Assembly: GCA_031216915.1 (NCBI GenBank)
Contig: CM062295.1
Location: forward strand, 179,566,927 to 179,630,926
Source of the DNA: Pictodentalium vernedei
Taxonomy: Eukaryota; Mollusca; Scaphopoda; Dentaliida; Dentaliidae
Direction: 5' to 3'
DNA: 64,000 bases
In this document: positions 36,490 to 48,471 of the stretch, one piece after another
Position numbering within the stretch: position 1 is the first letter of the stretch
How the letters are laid out: every line of letters starts with the position of its first letter
Position numbers and translations under genes: made by a program
Notes under the pieces: model-generated
Seen by the model: the letters and a program-made list of their open reading frames with translations, nothing else
Database searches by the model: none
What the model was told of the DNA's origin: nothing

Positions 36490-37455
36490 CAGTTGATCTC
36501 TTGAAAGTGAAAGTGTACATGAAGTTAGTGGTGGTCAATATTGGGTGGGTGGGGTGACCACTCCAAGCGGAATCTCTTGTGGGTGACAAAATAAGTCAAT
36601 AAAGCTATGACAATCCAGAGGACTTTTTGATACCATTCACCAAAAACGACTTGGCAGTCCAAAGGAATAGGGCGATACCTAATGTTGGACCCCTTCATGA
36701 AACCAGCCAGTGCAGCCACAAAATAATATTTAGCAATGCCTAGGGATAGAGTTGGACTCCAGCTGGCAATCTATGCTTGTTCACCACTGCATAATACTGA
36801 ACAAAATTTGATCACACAAAAACTAACAAGCACTAGTATTTCTTAAGCTTTTCAAATCACAATTGTTTCATTGTGACTGTGGACAGACAGATGGATGGAC
36901 AGATAGACAGATGATGGTCTGTACCTGTCCTGATCAGGTGAAAAGGAATAAGCTACACCTTCCTTTTATCTCTACCAATAAAAGGCCACACAGACCTCTC
37001 TTTGTCACTGCGGACAGACAGACAAATGGATGGACAGATAGATAGACAGCTAAACAAACAGACAGATCAATAAAGTGCTCCTCCAAAATATTTTGGGGGA
37101 AACAGAAACTGCCTTGGATCCTAATAATTACAATTAGTATCAGAGAGTCATGTAAAAAAGCAATGTGTTGCCAAATAAGAAGATGGAGTAAACAAGGCGC
37201 AACACCACTGGTATCCCCTGCCAACTAAGACAGTCATGTATCTTTGATAATTTTCAGTGTAAACAAATTGAAAAAGGACCATAACTCTATGAAAAATGAT
37301 TGAACAAAACTCCTTATGGATAACCTTCACCCCATTGTGGTCCATCAGCATACCAAAGATTATTCAAATCCGATATACACTACTAATGTTATCATCCAGA
37401 AACCATAAAAATAGAAAAATAGAGTTAAAAAAGGCCCATAACTCTAGAAAAAATT
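36490..37455. other. Unassigned intron with GACAGA-rich stretches
   Basis: GACAGACAGATGGATGGACA-type runs at about 36883-36915 and 37010-37066, and a diverged unit of the AACTCTATGAAAAATGATTG repeat at 37265-37400. No gene. Confidence 0.5.
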
Positions 37456-40127
37456 AAAGTGTCAATGACACTGCAGCTCAACTTGTCTATGAAGGAACTG
37501 AACTGAAAAAAAAGATCCAGTAAGGTCATGTCACTCACTCAAGTTTCTACAGAAAAGACATCACACCAAAGCTACAAATGAAATTTGACAGAAATTGGGT
37601 GAAGGATGGGGTCCTGTTGGGTGCACTAATGGAATTGTTGACAATTTACAGTACAGCCTACAATAAAGTGGCAACCAGGACATGCTAATAACATACTATT
37701 TGGGTGATGTTTGCACCACATTCGTATCTGAATATCGCGATATTTTTATAGCAATAACGTGTCAGTTGGTCCTGATTTGGCCGGTCGAACGCACTAAGAC
37801 GACGAAATCAAAAAACCCTATATACCTGCTATCAACAGCATGCCCCACATGTACATGTCTGTGTTGTGAAAAAGCCCCTACCCCCTCCCTCCCCTTCCCC
37901 CACCCCCCACAAACACACACACACAAAGTTTTGTTGAAAGGAAAATGTGCACAGTAGCATTCTTCATCAAGTAAAAATCGCCACTCTTCATTCAATGCTG
38001 CATGATATTTTGATATGGTGAATCGCTTTATGAGTTGGTAGAAGTCATAACATCTTTGGACTAGTGCATAAAAATTGGACAGTTTGGGGTAAATTGACGA
38101 GTTGATAAAATATTTTATTTTTTGAAAGTGTGTATTTCTGACGGATGTGTGCTGTCCACATAGCACTCAGCAAAGAACTGGAGGTCGAATGTCATAAGTA
38201 AAAAGTGAATAATATATTTTTTCACTATGCATATTGCAGATCCAGCATGGGCAGATCAGTTAAATCACTGGTAGTGCAGCCCCTGTTGGTTAAGATTTTA
38301 TTTAAGTTTCAGGCCTCCTGGGCCCTGAGAAACATGGTTGCAGTAGACTTCACTGCCACCCCCGAAACAGAAACTCTCTTTGACTTTAAAGATTGAGAGC
38401 TTTATATTTATAAATGTTTACACTGCAATATATAAACATACTCTCAAGGACTCTGATGAAGCCGGGTTGGCCAAGGTAAATTTGTACTTTAATTGCATAG
38501 CCATCAACGAATGCACTGACTACATCAGTTCGTTTAACATAAAAAGCTTTGCCTGGCTCAAATCATCCATATTATTAAAAGTAGTCTCTCCTCTTCTTTT
38601 CATCCAAATAATTACGACCGATGGTTTGAAAATATAGTGCCATGAGCACATTTACCTTGCAGTATTCGCCACAACATGCTGAAAATATCGTGTTAATGCT
38701 GTAGGAATATCACCATAATAAGGCGCTAATATGGAGTCATTAACAAAAGAATATCGCCTAATGGTATACTTTGTTACAGGCTGTACTGTATATATCAAAT
38801 CCAAGATGGCCGGTGGCAGACATCTTTTTCAACAGAACGTAGAAAAATTTGATAACTCCCATCTGGACATCACACCAAAGTTACATATATAATTTGAAAA
38901 AGATTGGGTGAGAGGTGCATCCTGTAGGTTCTACTAATGGAATTGTTGACAATTTATATGTCAAATCCATGATGGCCAGTGCCAGAAATGTTTTTCAACA
39001 AAATTCAGAAAAATTTGATGGCTCCCATCTAGACATCACACCAAAGCTATATATGAAATTCAAAAAAGATTAGGTGAGAGATGCGACCTTTAGGGTGTGC
39101 TGATGGAACCGTTGACAAATTATACCCGATTCCAAGATGGTTGCAAGCGGCCATGTTTTTCAACAAAATTCAGAAATATTTGATAGCTCCCATCTAAACA
39201 TCAAACCAAAGCTACATATGAAAACTGAAAAAGATCGGGTGAGAGATGCAGCCTGTAGGGTGTGCTAATAGAATTGTTGACAATTTATATGCCAAATGTA
39301 AGATGGCCTCTGGCGGCCATGTTTTTCAATGAAATTTGGAAAAATTTGATAGCTCCCATCTAGACATTGTCCCAAAGCCACATATGAAATTAGGGACTGA
39401 TCGGGTGAGAACCGCAGCCTATAGGGTGTTTAAAGGAATTGTTGGACAATTTATATCCAAATCCGAGATGGCTGCTGGCAGCCATGTTTTTCAACAAAAT
39501 TCAGAAAAGACATCACAACAAAGATACATATGAAATTTGAAAAAAGATTGGGTGAGATGCTGCCTGTAGGGTGTGCTAATGGAATTGATGACAATTTATA
39601 TGCTAAATCTAAGATGGACACTGGTGGCCATGTTTTTTTTAAATGAAATTCAGAAAAAAATCGATAGTTCCCATCTAGACATTGCCCCAAAGAAACATAT
39701 GAAATTTGGGACAGATCAGGTGAGAGCTGCGACCTGTGGGGTTTGCTAAAGGAATTGTTGTACAATTTATGTCCCATTCCAAGATGGCCACTGGTGCCCC
39801 AAAGAAACATATGAAATTTGGGACAGATCAGGTGAGAGCTGTGACCTGTGGGGTTTGCTTAAGGAATTGTTGTACAATTTATGTCCCATTCCAAGATGGC
39901 CACTGATGGCCATATTTTTTAAAGAAATTCAAAAAAAAAAATCAATAGCTCCCATATAGACATTGCTCCAAAGCCACAAATGAAATTTGGAACTGATTGG
40001 GTGAAAGCTGTGGCCTGTAGAGTGTGCTAAAGGAATTGTGGATTGGATAGACAGATGTATGTCTGGACATCCGGACAGGTGGCAGATCAAAAACCCATCC
40101 CAATAGCTCATACTCAAGTTGAGCTAA
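37456..40127 (+). mobile_element. Satellite-carrying element with 163-bp units (copy b)
   Basis: The left end is AAAGTGTCAATGACACTGCA then GCTCAACTTGTC. Eight to nine units of about 163 bases follow, marked by CAAGATGGC...GGCCATGTTTTTCAA and AGCTCCCATCTAGACAT. The right end is CCCAATAGCTCATACTCAAG, then TTGAGCTAA. One unit is split by a TA-flanked transposon (37649-38788). No transposase is recognised. Confidence 0.8.
37649..38788 (+). mobile_element. TA-flanked TIR transposon, 1140 bp
   Basis: Ends CAGTACAGCCTACAATAAAG and, from the right, CAGTACAGCCTGTAACAAAG. TA at 37647-37648 and 38789-38790. Removing it restores GACAATTTATATATCAAATC, matching the sister unit at about 38945 (GACAATTTATATGTCAAATC). 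No recognisable transposase; Tc1/mariner-like mobility is an inference from TA. Confidence 0.82.
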
Positions 40128-40129
40128 TG

Positions 40130-41025
40130 ATTGTAAAAAACCTGTTACTTGTGAATATCCTTTCCCCATGATGGTCCATCCGCATACCAAAGATCATTCA
40201 AATCCAACATGCACTGAGGTCTAAAGTTGTTACGGACAGTGGGCTGATGAACGGGCAAACCCCACTGCAAGATCCCCTGCATCCTTCGTTTTGGTGGGAG
40301 ATAATGAAATTTTCCAAGTTGAAAAAGGCTCATAACTCTAGAAAAATGGACAAAACCTGTTACTTGTGGATCTCCTTTCCCCCATGATGATCCATCAGCA
40401 TACTAAAGATCATTCAAATCTGATATGCACTGAATGAGATACAGGTGTCTAAAGTTGTTACAGATGCTCGAATGGACGAATGGATGGACCTAATTGCTAG
40501 ACAAAGCCTGTTACTTGTGGATATCCTTCACTCCATGGTGGTCCATCAGCATACCACAGATCAATCAAATCAGACGTACACTACAAAAGTTATCATCCAG
40601 AAACCATAAAAATTGAAACTTTCTAAGTAAAAAAAGTTGAAAACGGCCCATAACTCTGGGAAAAAGAAATGACAAAACCTGTTACTTATGAATATCCTTT
40701 CCCCCATGATGATCCATCAGCAAACCAAAGATCATTCAAATCTGACATGCACTCAGAGATTCGGAGGTCTGAAGCTGCTATGGATGGACAAACAAATTTT
40801 CCAAGAAGAAAAGGGCCCATAACTCCACAAAATATGATGGGACAAAACCTGTTATTTGTGAATATTCTTTCCCCCATAACGGTCAATCAAAATACCAAAG
40901 ATCATTTAAATCTGACATGCACTGACAGAGATACAGAGGTATAAAGTTATTATGAATGGATGGATGAATGGATGAACAAAATTGCTAGATCCCCCGCTAA
41001 CTTCGTTTGGCGGGGAATAAATATG
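40130..41025 (+). repeat. About 170-bp tandem repeat ending in CCCCGC hairpin
   Basis: Five units with GTTACTTGTGAATATCCTTT, CATGATGGTCCATC and CATACCAAAGATCATTCAAA near 40145, 40335, 40510, 40680 and 40850. Ends TCCCCCGCTAACTTCGTTTG then GCGGGGAATAA, a terminal hairpin. Confidence 0.75.
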
Positions 41026-41150
41026 TTTCCTTTCTAAACAAGGAGTCACATAAACCACATTTCAAATATATGAACAGATGAGAAGCCATGAGAAATTATA
41101 TGTGCCAACATGTTAGCATATAGAACATTCACCTACTAGAAGATTCTTAC

Positions 41151-41300
41151 CTGCCAAATCTACCAGATTCATGGTACTGCTTTTCTTATTTTCACCACCC
41201 TCTCCTTTAATAATTTGGTCAAACGTTATGGTAACTACAGTATGAGCTCTACTGCTTGTGGCATTCATGTTGGTTGATGCCACAGTTCTATTAGCAGTAC
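41151..41300 (-). CDS. KIF28-like: Kinesin motor exon with switch I and switch II start
   Basis: Exon of 150 bases between ATTTTTCAG and GTAAGA. It completes G, then gives 49 codons and the first base of the next G. It begins TANRTVASTNMNATSSRAH, which contains switch I (N-x-x-SSR, nucleotide-sensing), and ends with NLVDLAG, the start of switch II (DxxG). The loop between them has KGEGGENKKSS. All residues normally needed for nucleotide sensing here are present. The decayed DIRS-like element begins about 0.5 kb upstream of this exon, in the 9.7-kb intron. Confidence 0.96.
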
Positions 41301-41756
41301 CTGAAAAATATTTTGAAAAAATACTCAGTCATATGTTCATAAAGGTCTAAAATCTGCCTATTTTTTAAGATATACTGAGAATGTACTGACACAAAAAGAT
41401 GGACGGTGAATACAGCAGGCAGTAATGTAAAAAAATTCTTGTTACTCTTGCAATTTTTTATCAATTTCCTGACAAGGTAGGGAGGCTTCTTTTCTTTTTT
41501 TTGTTAATGCACAAAACAGACTGAAAAATACTTAGAATTAGAAATTTAACTTCTTACTCTATTATATGGAGACCTGTCAAACAAGACCCGTCACACAAGA
41601 TGTAGTTGCTTAGTTCCTAAACGTGCAAAAAAAATATCATCAGAGAGATTTTCAAGTAAAAAAAGTTGGCATCCCCAAAATGTAAATTGATGGAAACAAC
41701 ATATTGACTTCTTCAAAGACAGAGCTGTGAAATGGTTTAAGACCTAGAATTAAAAA

Positions 41757-42118
41757 AGTTAAAAAATTTATAGTAATTTATATATTTTTTATACTTACCA
41801 ATGACCCAGACATAGCTGGTGCTAACTCTTAAAATATAGGGCCAAACACAAATTTTGCCCCCCAATCCCCAAAATTTGCATCTAAAACTAAAGAAAACAT
41901 GTCCTGAAAGGCCCTCCACACTTCGCCCCCACTGCGCATGCGCAGTGTCAAGGACGTTCCGAAATTGGCGCCATTAATCATTCTAATAACCAGTGCCTGG
42001 TAAGCACTATGTACTCAGCGGGGAGGCAAGAGTTCCCACCTCCTGGGAGGGCCATCCCCGTCTGGGTCATTGGTAAGTATAAAAAATATATAAATTACTA
42101 TAAATTTTTTAACATTTT
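41757..42118. repeat. Inverted repeat enclosing the left ITR
   Basis: Arms of about 55 bases (41757-41812 and 42062-42118) with TTATAGTAATTTATATATTT and its complement plus TACCAATGACCCAGAC. The axis falls at about 41938, on the CTGCGCATGCGCAG palindrome. It could correspond to a rearranged end or internal complementary region of a DIRS-like element. Confidence 0.8.
41797..41985 (+). repeat. Left inverted terminal repeat
   Basis: About 189 bases starting ACCAATGACCCAGACATAGC; by eye it differs at one position from the reverse complement of 48472-48659. Contains CTGCGCATGCGCAG. Confidence 0.92.
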
Positions 42119-42149
42119 TATACTGTACCAATGACCCAGACATAGCTGA

Positions 42150-42775
42150 ATAGTAAAAAGGCTGGAGGGCCAAGGACATAGAGCAAAATGGAATACGCTC
42201 AATAAAATAAAATAGAGTCATCCCCTGTAGGGAAAAAGAAGTAATAGGCCTTACATGTATCTTTCTTATTTATGATAAATTAGAAAGATACAACACCTTC
42301 CAAAATTGAGCTTCATACATCCATGTACTCTATTAATATCCAATATAATCCTTATACTAATAATTTTTAAAGTAAGCCAATAAATAAAGTAAGTCTAGAG
42401 AATGGAGACTCTTATACTCCTAAAAGTGTCTGAGGATTGCATAATCATGTCCGTTGACATATGCAATATTCAAAAGCTATACTTTAAAAACTAAGACTTG
42501 AATGAATTTTAAAAACCTAAACTTCTCACTAAACAACCATCCCAATAACAGCTCAGAATTACTAACTCCGGAGGAGGTATCCCCTTGTTTTCATAGTAAA
42601 ACAGGTGACCCAAGGGAACACCCTCCCCCCCCCCCCCCTTTTTCTTGCCCTGGGTCAAATAGCCCAGAGCGAAGAGGGCAGCCGAACGGAGACACTGCCG
42701 AAACAGACAGCCTACCTAGCTATAGTAGCAACTGTTAAGTGAATGACATTCTGAGCAGTAGATAATAGACCTAAC
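42150..42775. other. DIRS-like element, 3' region
   Basis: Between the left ITR structure and the recombinase remnant. Contains a poly-C run at about 42624-42640. No recognisable coding segment. Confidence 0.5.
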
Positions 42776-42779
42776 AATA

Positions 42780-43757
42780 GAGGCCTCCAGAAATGGACTC
42801 GATATTTCTAAGATAAAATTCATGAATGTGGATGGCTGAGCGCAATGAGCGGCCTTCAAAAATCTATAATAGCGACACTATTAATGTAAGCCCAAGAAGT
42901 AGAAGAACTCTTACTTCAGGAGCCAAAATCTTAAGCACAACTGCTAAGTCAATGATATACCATAAGCAGTACCGATAGTTAATAGAATCCATTAACAATA
43001 AAATGGAGCGTAACGTCCTTCTACTAGACATCAAAGACAGAAGAAGCTTACGCCCTTTGTAATAAACAGATATCTGTTTATAAATACATAAACTGTACCC
43101 GGAAAGAGTAAAGGCCTATGCCCATACGAAGACGGAAGGACCTTAAAATAATAGGTTCCGGATAATAGGAGCCTAACTCTTATGCAACAATCCAACCTAA
43201 ATAGTAACGGAAGTATTGATTCCGAAACTATGAAAGTGAAAATCATCCATCGATAGTGCATGAAACTCACTGACTCTACAGTAAAAGAGAAACCAACAGA
43301 ATTACTGTCTAAAAGGTCAGAATTTGAAAACTACTGTTTCCAGAGGCTCAAATGATTACTTAGCTAAATAAGAACCGAAGTTAAAATCCGTATAGGAATT
43401 TAATCTAAAGATTCTAAGTCTATTTATCAAAAAGTTACTAACTGACTTAGATAAAGAGACAAAAGACTCAATTGTAAACTATCGTAGAGTGCATAGGTAT
43501 GAGGTAACATAAACCTATAACCTAAATAATAACAGGCTGCAGTAGATCTTGTGAAACAAGTATACTAAAAAAATAGCAATGAGTAGTATGGAGGGATCAA
43601 CAATATGAACATAATGATCCCTACACCACGACGGAAGAGCCTCCACTTTAGCCGCATAGAATAGCGAAGAAGAGGATCTCCTATAGTAAGAAATCGCGTC
43701 CAAAGCTCGTCCAGTACAGTGCTTACAATGCAATACGGACCACACAACGGAATACAT
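42780..43757 (-). pseudogene. Decayed DIRS-type tyrosine recombinase
   Basis: Frameshifted fragments in family order. First the N-terminal core-binding domain (RRSSSSLFYAAKVEALPSWC, then DPS...FLVYLFHK). Next the first catalytic region (RVSEFHALSMDDFHFHS), where DIRS recombinases have R-x-SE-x-HALS. Then YYKGRKLLLS, then an APEVRV box, and finally SWAYINSVAIIDFLKAAHCA followed by QPSTFMNFILEIS. Compared with the family, His of the H-x-x-R box reads Pro and the position of the nucleophilic Tyr reads Ile. Many stops and frameshifts. These enzymes integrate circular DNA copies of the element; this copy cannot. Confidence 0.82.
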
Positions 43758-44220
43758 GAAGGTTGCGACCTTGCTGGTTGTGATAAAGATGACACGATTT
43801 ACCCAGTGAAAAAGATCCTCACATAGAGGAAGATTTCACATTAAGACCCACAGTAGACAAGAGAGTAAATTACTCATGATCTCTGTGAAGATAGAGATGC
43901 TATCAACAGAAATGTATTGTGGTTGTTTATCTTAGCAATACCTGCTAAAACAACAGCGCCGGAGGATACGCGTATCCTATCATTCCGTCCTATAGATCAA
44001 TAGAGCGTTAACAATATTAGCTCAGAGATCTGGACAAGCCAACACATACGTCTGCAATTGATTAGCAAGCTGTGTCATAAATAAATCATCATTGGGCGCT
44101 TCCATTGATAGCAAATCTGATTGAATACTTGTTTGTTGAGAGTCCATTCTGACAGCAACAAGTGACCCGTAAGAGAACGGGAGTCCGATAAAACAATCAG
44201 ACGACCCGGAATATGACGGA
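43740..44220 (-). pseudogene. DIRS RNase H-recombinase connection remnant
   Basis: RHIPGRLIVLSDSRSLTGHL, LLSEWTLNKQVFNQICYQW, then in another frame DDLFMTQLANQLQTYV and GYAYPPALL. This matches the segment that links RNase H to the recombinase in DIRS and related elements (R-x-I-x-G-x-x-N-x-x-AD-x-LSR; EW-L; DLFAT; YAFPP). At least two frameshifts. Confidence 0.85.
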
Positions 44221-44607
44221 TCAAAACTGAACTTGGTGTACTATAACCAACAGACGGATTCTTTCCATTAAATTGAATAACGGAAACGAAAGAGTGCCTC
44301 CCTGGTTCCGGAGATACGCCACTACTGTCGAATTAAAGGACAGGAATTTGGGCATGCGTTTCTGAATAATGTTCATGCAATGACATAAGGCAAGCCTAAA
44401 AAACATTATTCCTCGGAAGTTAAACTGATTGCTAAAAGACTGCGGAACCCAAAGACCCTGGCACTTCGAATCCGTAGGGATCAGAATTATATCCCAATCT
44501 GTTTGACTGGCAACCGTCATAACAGCCACACTCGGGTCCGGCAACTGCGGCGGCACTCTCTGAGTAAACCACCGAATGTTTGCCCCAGTCTGAATCTCTT
44601 GTAACAC
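44221..44607 (-). pseudogene. DIRS-type RNase H remnant
   Basis: An open 128-codon stretch containing LIPTDSKCQGLWVPQSFSNQ, FNFRGIMFFRLALCHCMN and NSTVVAYLRNQGGT. NTTVVAYIN-x-QGG is a hallmark of DIRS/Ngaro and related RNase H domains, and the upstream TDAS-like strand reads TVASQTDWDIIL. The first catalytic Asp position is altered. The reverse transcriptase that should precede it (44.6-45.3 kb) is not recognisable, probably deleted. Confidence 0.85.
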
Positions 44608-45134
44608 TAGATAGCCAAGAGAATGTATAAATCGAGCAATTCATGGATTGCCGAAAAGTTGCCGTCGAAGAGAAGCTCCTCCGAGAACGAAGCGACTCTG
44701 AGAGAGTTCTTAACCTTACTATCCACGCGTGTGGATGTAGCTATGGCTGCGTCACGTCTAACTAACTCCAATCAGCCACTGAAGGGCGGAGTTATACGTG
44801 AACAAACTACTGCCCTCAAAAGAAATTACATTGAGAATAATATCCCGTAAATCTTTTCTTGAAGACGTAATGATAACGCCTCAGTAAGGCGGATTACGTA
44901 TAATAAAGCGTCTAAGTTAAGTCTACTATACATAATGTCGTTCCCAACATTGAAATTGGAAAAGACATAAACGGCGAAAAAGAATATATGCAGTCTTTAA
45001 TCACACCGTCTAGACGCATATGAACTCTCGGTATGCCCTGCTCTGCCAAAATAAACTATTTGTATAAATGATAAAATGGCAGAAATGAGCAACGCGGACA
45101 AGAAACTAAACTAACATGCTTAGTAGCAGGCTTG

Positions 45135-45150
45135 TATATATATATATATA
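45135..45150. repeat. (TA)n microsatellite
   Basis: Eight TA repeats at the left edge of the first 1.12-kb duplicate. Confidence 0.9.
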
Positions 45151-46272
45151 GCGTCGAAAAATAAAACACATGTTGTAATGACAATATTGGACTGCGTCGG
45201 TAAGTCAGGGACAATGTCCCTGAACCGATCGAAAAATCCGAGTCCAATGACGCTATAAGTCTCTTATCCAAGATCGCAGCAATGAAGTCCGAAATAATAA
45301 TCACTGGAAGATAATGCCAGAAGATATGAAAGGCATCTTCCGATACTACTAAAGGGAAAACTCGAAATCTTTCTAATCCCTTTCGCCATCCTGTCGGACC
45401 CTATAAAGCGTTCGGTCGTCCGTAGCTGATGCAACCGCGGACCGCACCGACCCAGCGCCGTCGGATAATTCCTGATTCGACCGAGAAACTGTCAATTGCT
45501 GGGATGCTGCGAAACAACTGTGCTAACTCGGATAGCACGTCCGTCACCGAGGCCTGAGGAGAAGCGGTCTTACGATGCATTGCCGCTGGAAGCTCCGTGA
45601 TCGTTACCCCGTGCATACTACCAATATGCGAGCGAACGGAGTGTATAGGCCTCGTGTCCCTTGGCTACCGGATGGCGTGACCTATTCGCCGTGGAATCAC
45701 TGAATGCCGAAACTGATCGGATACTCGAGGTCACGTAGCCAATGTGCGGTCGTGTGCCCTGCTGTGAGGATGAGGAAGCATTAAAGACAGTCTCTCGGAC
45801 TGTCAATATAACGGAGCGTCCCGACCAACGGACATATGCTCCGAATGTAAAATATCTGAACCACAACATGCGGTCCCCTATGTTGTTGGGCGAGAGAGGG
45901 ACCTCTCTCGCTCACAGCCCGGACGGACCTGGACAAGCCAGGAACCGGACTAACAGGCTTCCTCCGATCTGTCCTCAATCTGCCGTCACTGGGTGAGTAC
46001 TAAAGTAATTAAAGTGCTCGCATCACCCAAATCTCCTCCCTAGACCGCAACGGACGAACCCGGCAGCCGAACCATTCGATGAATGTATGCTACACCGGGT
46101 GAGCTAGCGAATGTCACTCCGTAGGCGATAGACATATTCCATGAGCACTTATTGCCGCTAACTCTTCATTAACTATGACGACAGAGGCACACTTTTGAAA
46201 GACATCTCCATAACTCTTCGAACAAGAAACCAGAAATGCTTGGATAGCAAGCATAAAATAATAATATATATA
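45151..46272 (-). repeat. 1.12-kb tandem duplicate, copy 1 (gag-like)
   Basis: Begins GCGTCGAAAAATAAAAC and runs to the next GCGTCG at 46273. Diverged by perhaps 20-30% from the next copy. Shares TTCTTATCC...ATCGCAGCA and TGCCGTCACTGGGTG. Confidence 0.85.
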
Positions 46273-47097
46273 GCGTCGTTCAATAATTCGAAAGTTTGTG
46301 TGACATTATTGGACTATGTCGGAACTGAGGGACGATGTCCCTGAACCGAACCAAAAATTTCTAAGTCCACCGACGCTATCAGTTTCTTATCCGGCATCGC
46401 AGCATTCTGGTCCGTCGAAAGAAGCTGTAGAAGACCAAGTCAGATGACATACACAACAGCATATGTTGTTCCGAAAGGGAAAGCTCGAAATCCTCCGAAT
46501 CCCTTTCGGTATCCCGTCGGACCGGATGAAACTTTCGGACGTCCGTACCCGCTTCCGCGGAGTGTCCCGACCCAGCATCGTCGGATAAAATATATGCGAC
46601 AGATTCAGTTGATGCTGGGATGCTGCGATAAACTGTGCTATTAAGGAAAGCACGTCCGTTCCCGAGGCCTGTGCAGTAGCGGTCTTACGATGCATTGCCG
46701 CCGGAAGCTCCGTGTACGTTGACTCCCGCACACTTCCTATGTGAACGTCCGGAGTCTGCAGGCCTCGTGTCCCTGGCTACCGGATGGTGTGACCTGGTCG
46801 CCGAAGAATCCTTGATCGGCGAAGCTGGTAATATATCGGCGGTCACGCAGCCAAGGTGCGGTCGTGTGCGCTGACGAGAAGAGGAAGCCTTAGCAGTCTC
46901 AGCGGACTGCCTATACAATGGAGCGTCCCGAGCGACGGACGTATGCTCCGCTTGCGACACATTTTGTACCACAACATCTGGGGCCAGATGTTGTTGAACG
47001 AGAGAGGGGCCTCTCTCGCTTGCCGTCCGGATGGACCGGAACGAGCTATGAACCGGACTAAAAGGCTTCCTGCGTTCTCCCTCCGATCCGCCGTCAC
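45401..47097 (-). pseudogene. Duplicated gag-like coding region of DIRS-like element
   Basis: In copy 2 a 140-codon frame begins SDGGSEGERRKPFSPVHSSF, runs through SERGPSLVQQHLAPDVVVQN and SSSRQRTRPHLGCVTAD, then changes frame to ELPAAMHRKTATAQASGTDV and ends near DTERDSEDFELSLSEQ. In copy 1 the same protein appears as GTRPHIGYVTSSIRSVSAFS and ELPAAMHRKTASPQASVTDV. Low-complexity, Ser/Arg-rich, with an acidic end; position at the 5' side suggests the ORF1/gag of the element. No known domain is recognised, so the product is inferred only from its place. Disabled by stops and frameshifts. Confidence 0.6.
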
Positions 47098-47345
47098 TGG
47101 GTGTGCATTAGGTTAATTTATAGTGCTCGCATCACCCCAAAATTCCTTCTAGACCGCAACGGACGAACCCGGCTGCCGAACCATTCGGTGAATGGACGCT
47201 ACACCGGGCGAGCTAGCGGACGTCAAAGGCCGTCGAACCTACTAGGGTCCTCTTAGGCAATTGGCGTATTTACATGAGCACTTTTCCGCTAGCCCTTCAT
47301 TAATTGTGACGACGGAGGCACACTGTTGGAAGACATCACAGATAC
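46273..47345 (-). repeat. 1.12-kb tandem duplicate, copy 2 (gag-like)
   Basis: Homologous to 45151-46272; ends at GACGACGGAGGCACACTGTT (compare GACGACAGAGGCACACTTTT at 46179). Confidence 0.85.
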
Positions 47346-47349
47346 ATCA

Positions 47350-48470
47350 CCCTAATCTTGATCGTCTGAAATAGAAATTGATAAAGTAGAGTGACCCTGC
47401 GGGGAAAGGACCGGAGTGTCCAAATCCCCAACAACATACCGTGACATACGCTTCCCATATTGTCATCGAAATCATACGATACAGAACAGGAGTTAATGCG
47501 AGTACACTGACCACATATAGAATGATAATAAAGTCAGAGGAAGACTTCCTCTTAAAACAATTGATCAACATCCTTTCAATGTGAAAAGAAAACAAGTCCT
47601 GGTACTCGCACTAACCCCTGGCAATCAAAATACATAATAATAATATGATCCATTAATATAGAAAAAATAATTGAAATCAAAATATTTTGAAAAAATATTT
47701 TTTCAGAACAGCCCAAGTTTCTGAAAAGTAACGTTGAGCCCCAATGGATCCCAAGCCTAAGTGTGGACAAAAATTTTAAAAATATTTTAAACAATTTATT
47801 CAACACTTACGAACAATAATAATGTATCTAGTTATGATTAAAATAACATCAAGATATTATTTTTTAGAAATCCCCCCCTCACACAGAGGGCTGTTGTAAA
47901 TGTAAACAATGAGTGTAAAAACACTAAAATAAGACTCCAGGCACCCAGGCCCGAAATCAGTTACCAAAAATACACTATCTGATGCAAAACAGAGACTTCC
48001 AGGGAAGAAACTGCAGAACATCAGATGGTAGATGCAGAACACAACGCCTAACCACCCATAGGTGAAGACGTAAACATGGGGAAAGAACAGAATTCATTCT
48101 GTTATTCAGCTAAAACTCCGAAGAAAATTTAGTAATAATAATTACAAAAACTATGCCAAAAGCATGGGAGAATAGCAAGGGGGAACTTAAAGGACAGGGA
48201 GAGAGGAAAACACTTAAAAAACAGTGTAACTAAATAATCAGAATGACAACAAAATGGCTGCTGCCTTGAAAATAGGTAACTTAACATAATTTCATTAAAA
48301 AATTTTAAGTTACAGCCCTGATAATATTCTGTCACACATTCTTTTCCTCTCCTCCTTCTCTATCCTCCTTAGAATCACCATTTCACTAATATTTATGTGT
48401 CTGTCATCATTTAAACTGAGATTTAAAAGCACAAAGATCAGTCAGATGTTAACTGATGAAGGGCCAAACT
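47350..48470. other. DIRS-like element, 5' region
   Basis: AT-rich, between the gag-like duplicates and the right ITR. No recognisable coding segment. Confidence 0.5.
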
Positions 48471-48471
48471 T

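Noticed and set aside
43515-43795. Two overlapping minus-strand ORFs as separate genes
   Set aside because: They are two frames of the same decayed DIRS recombinase segment.
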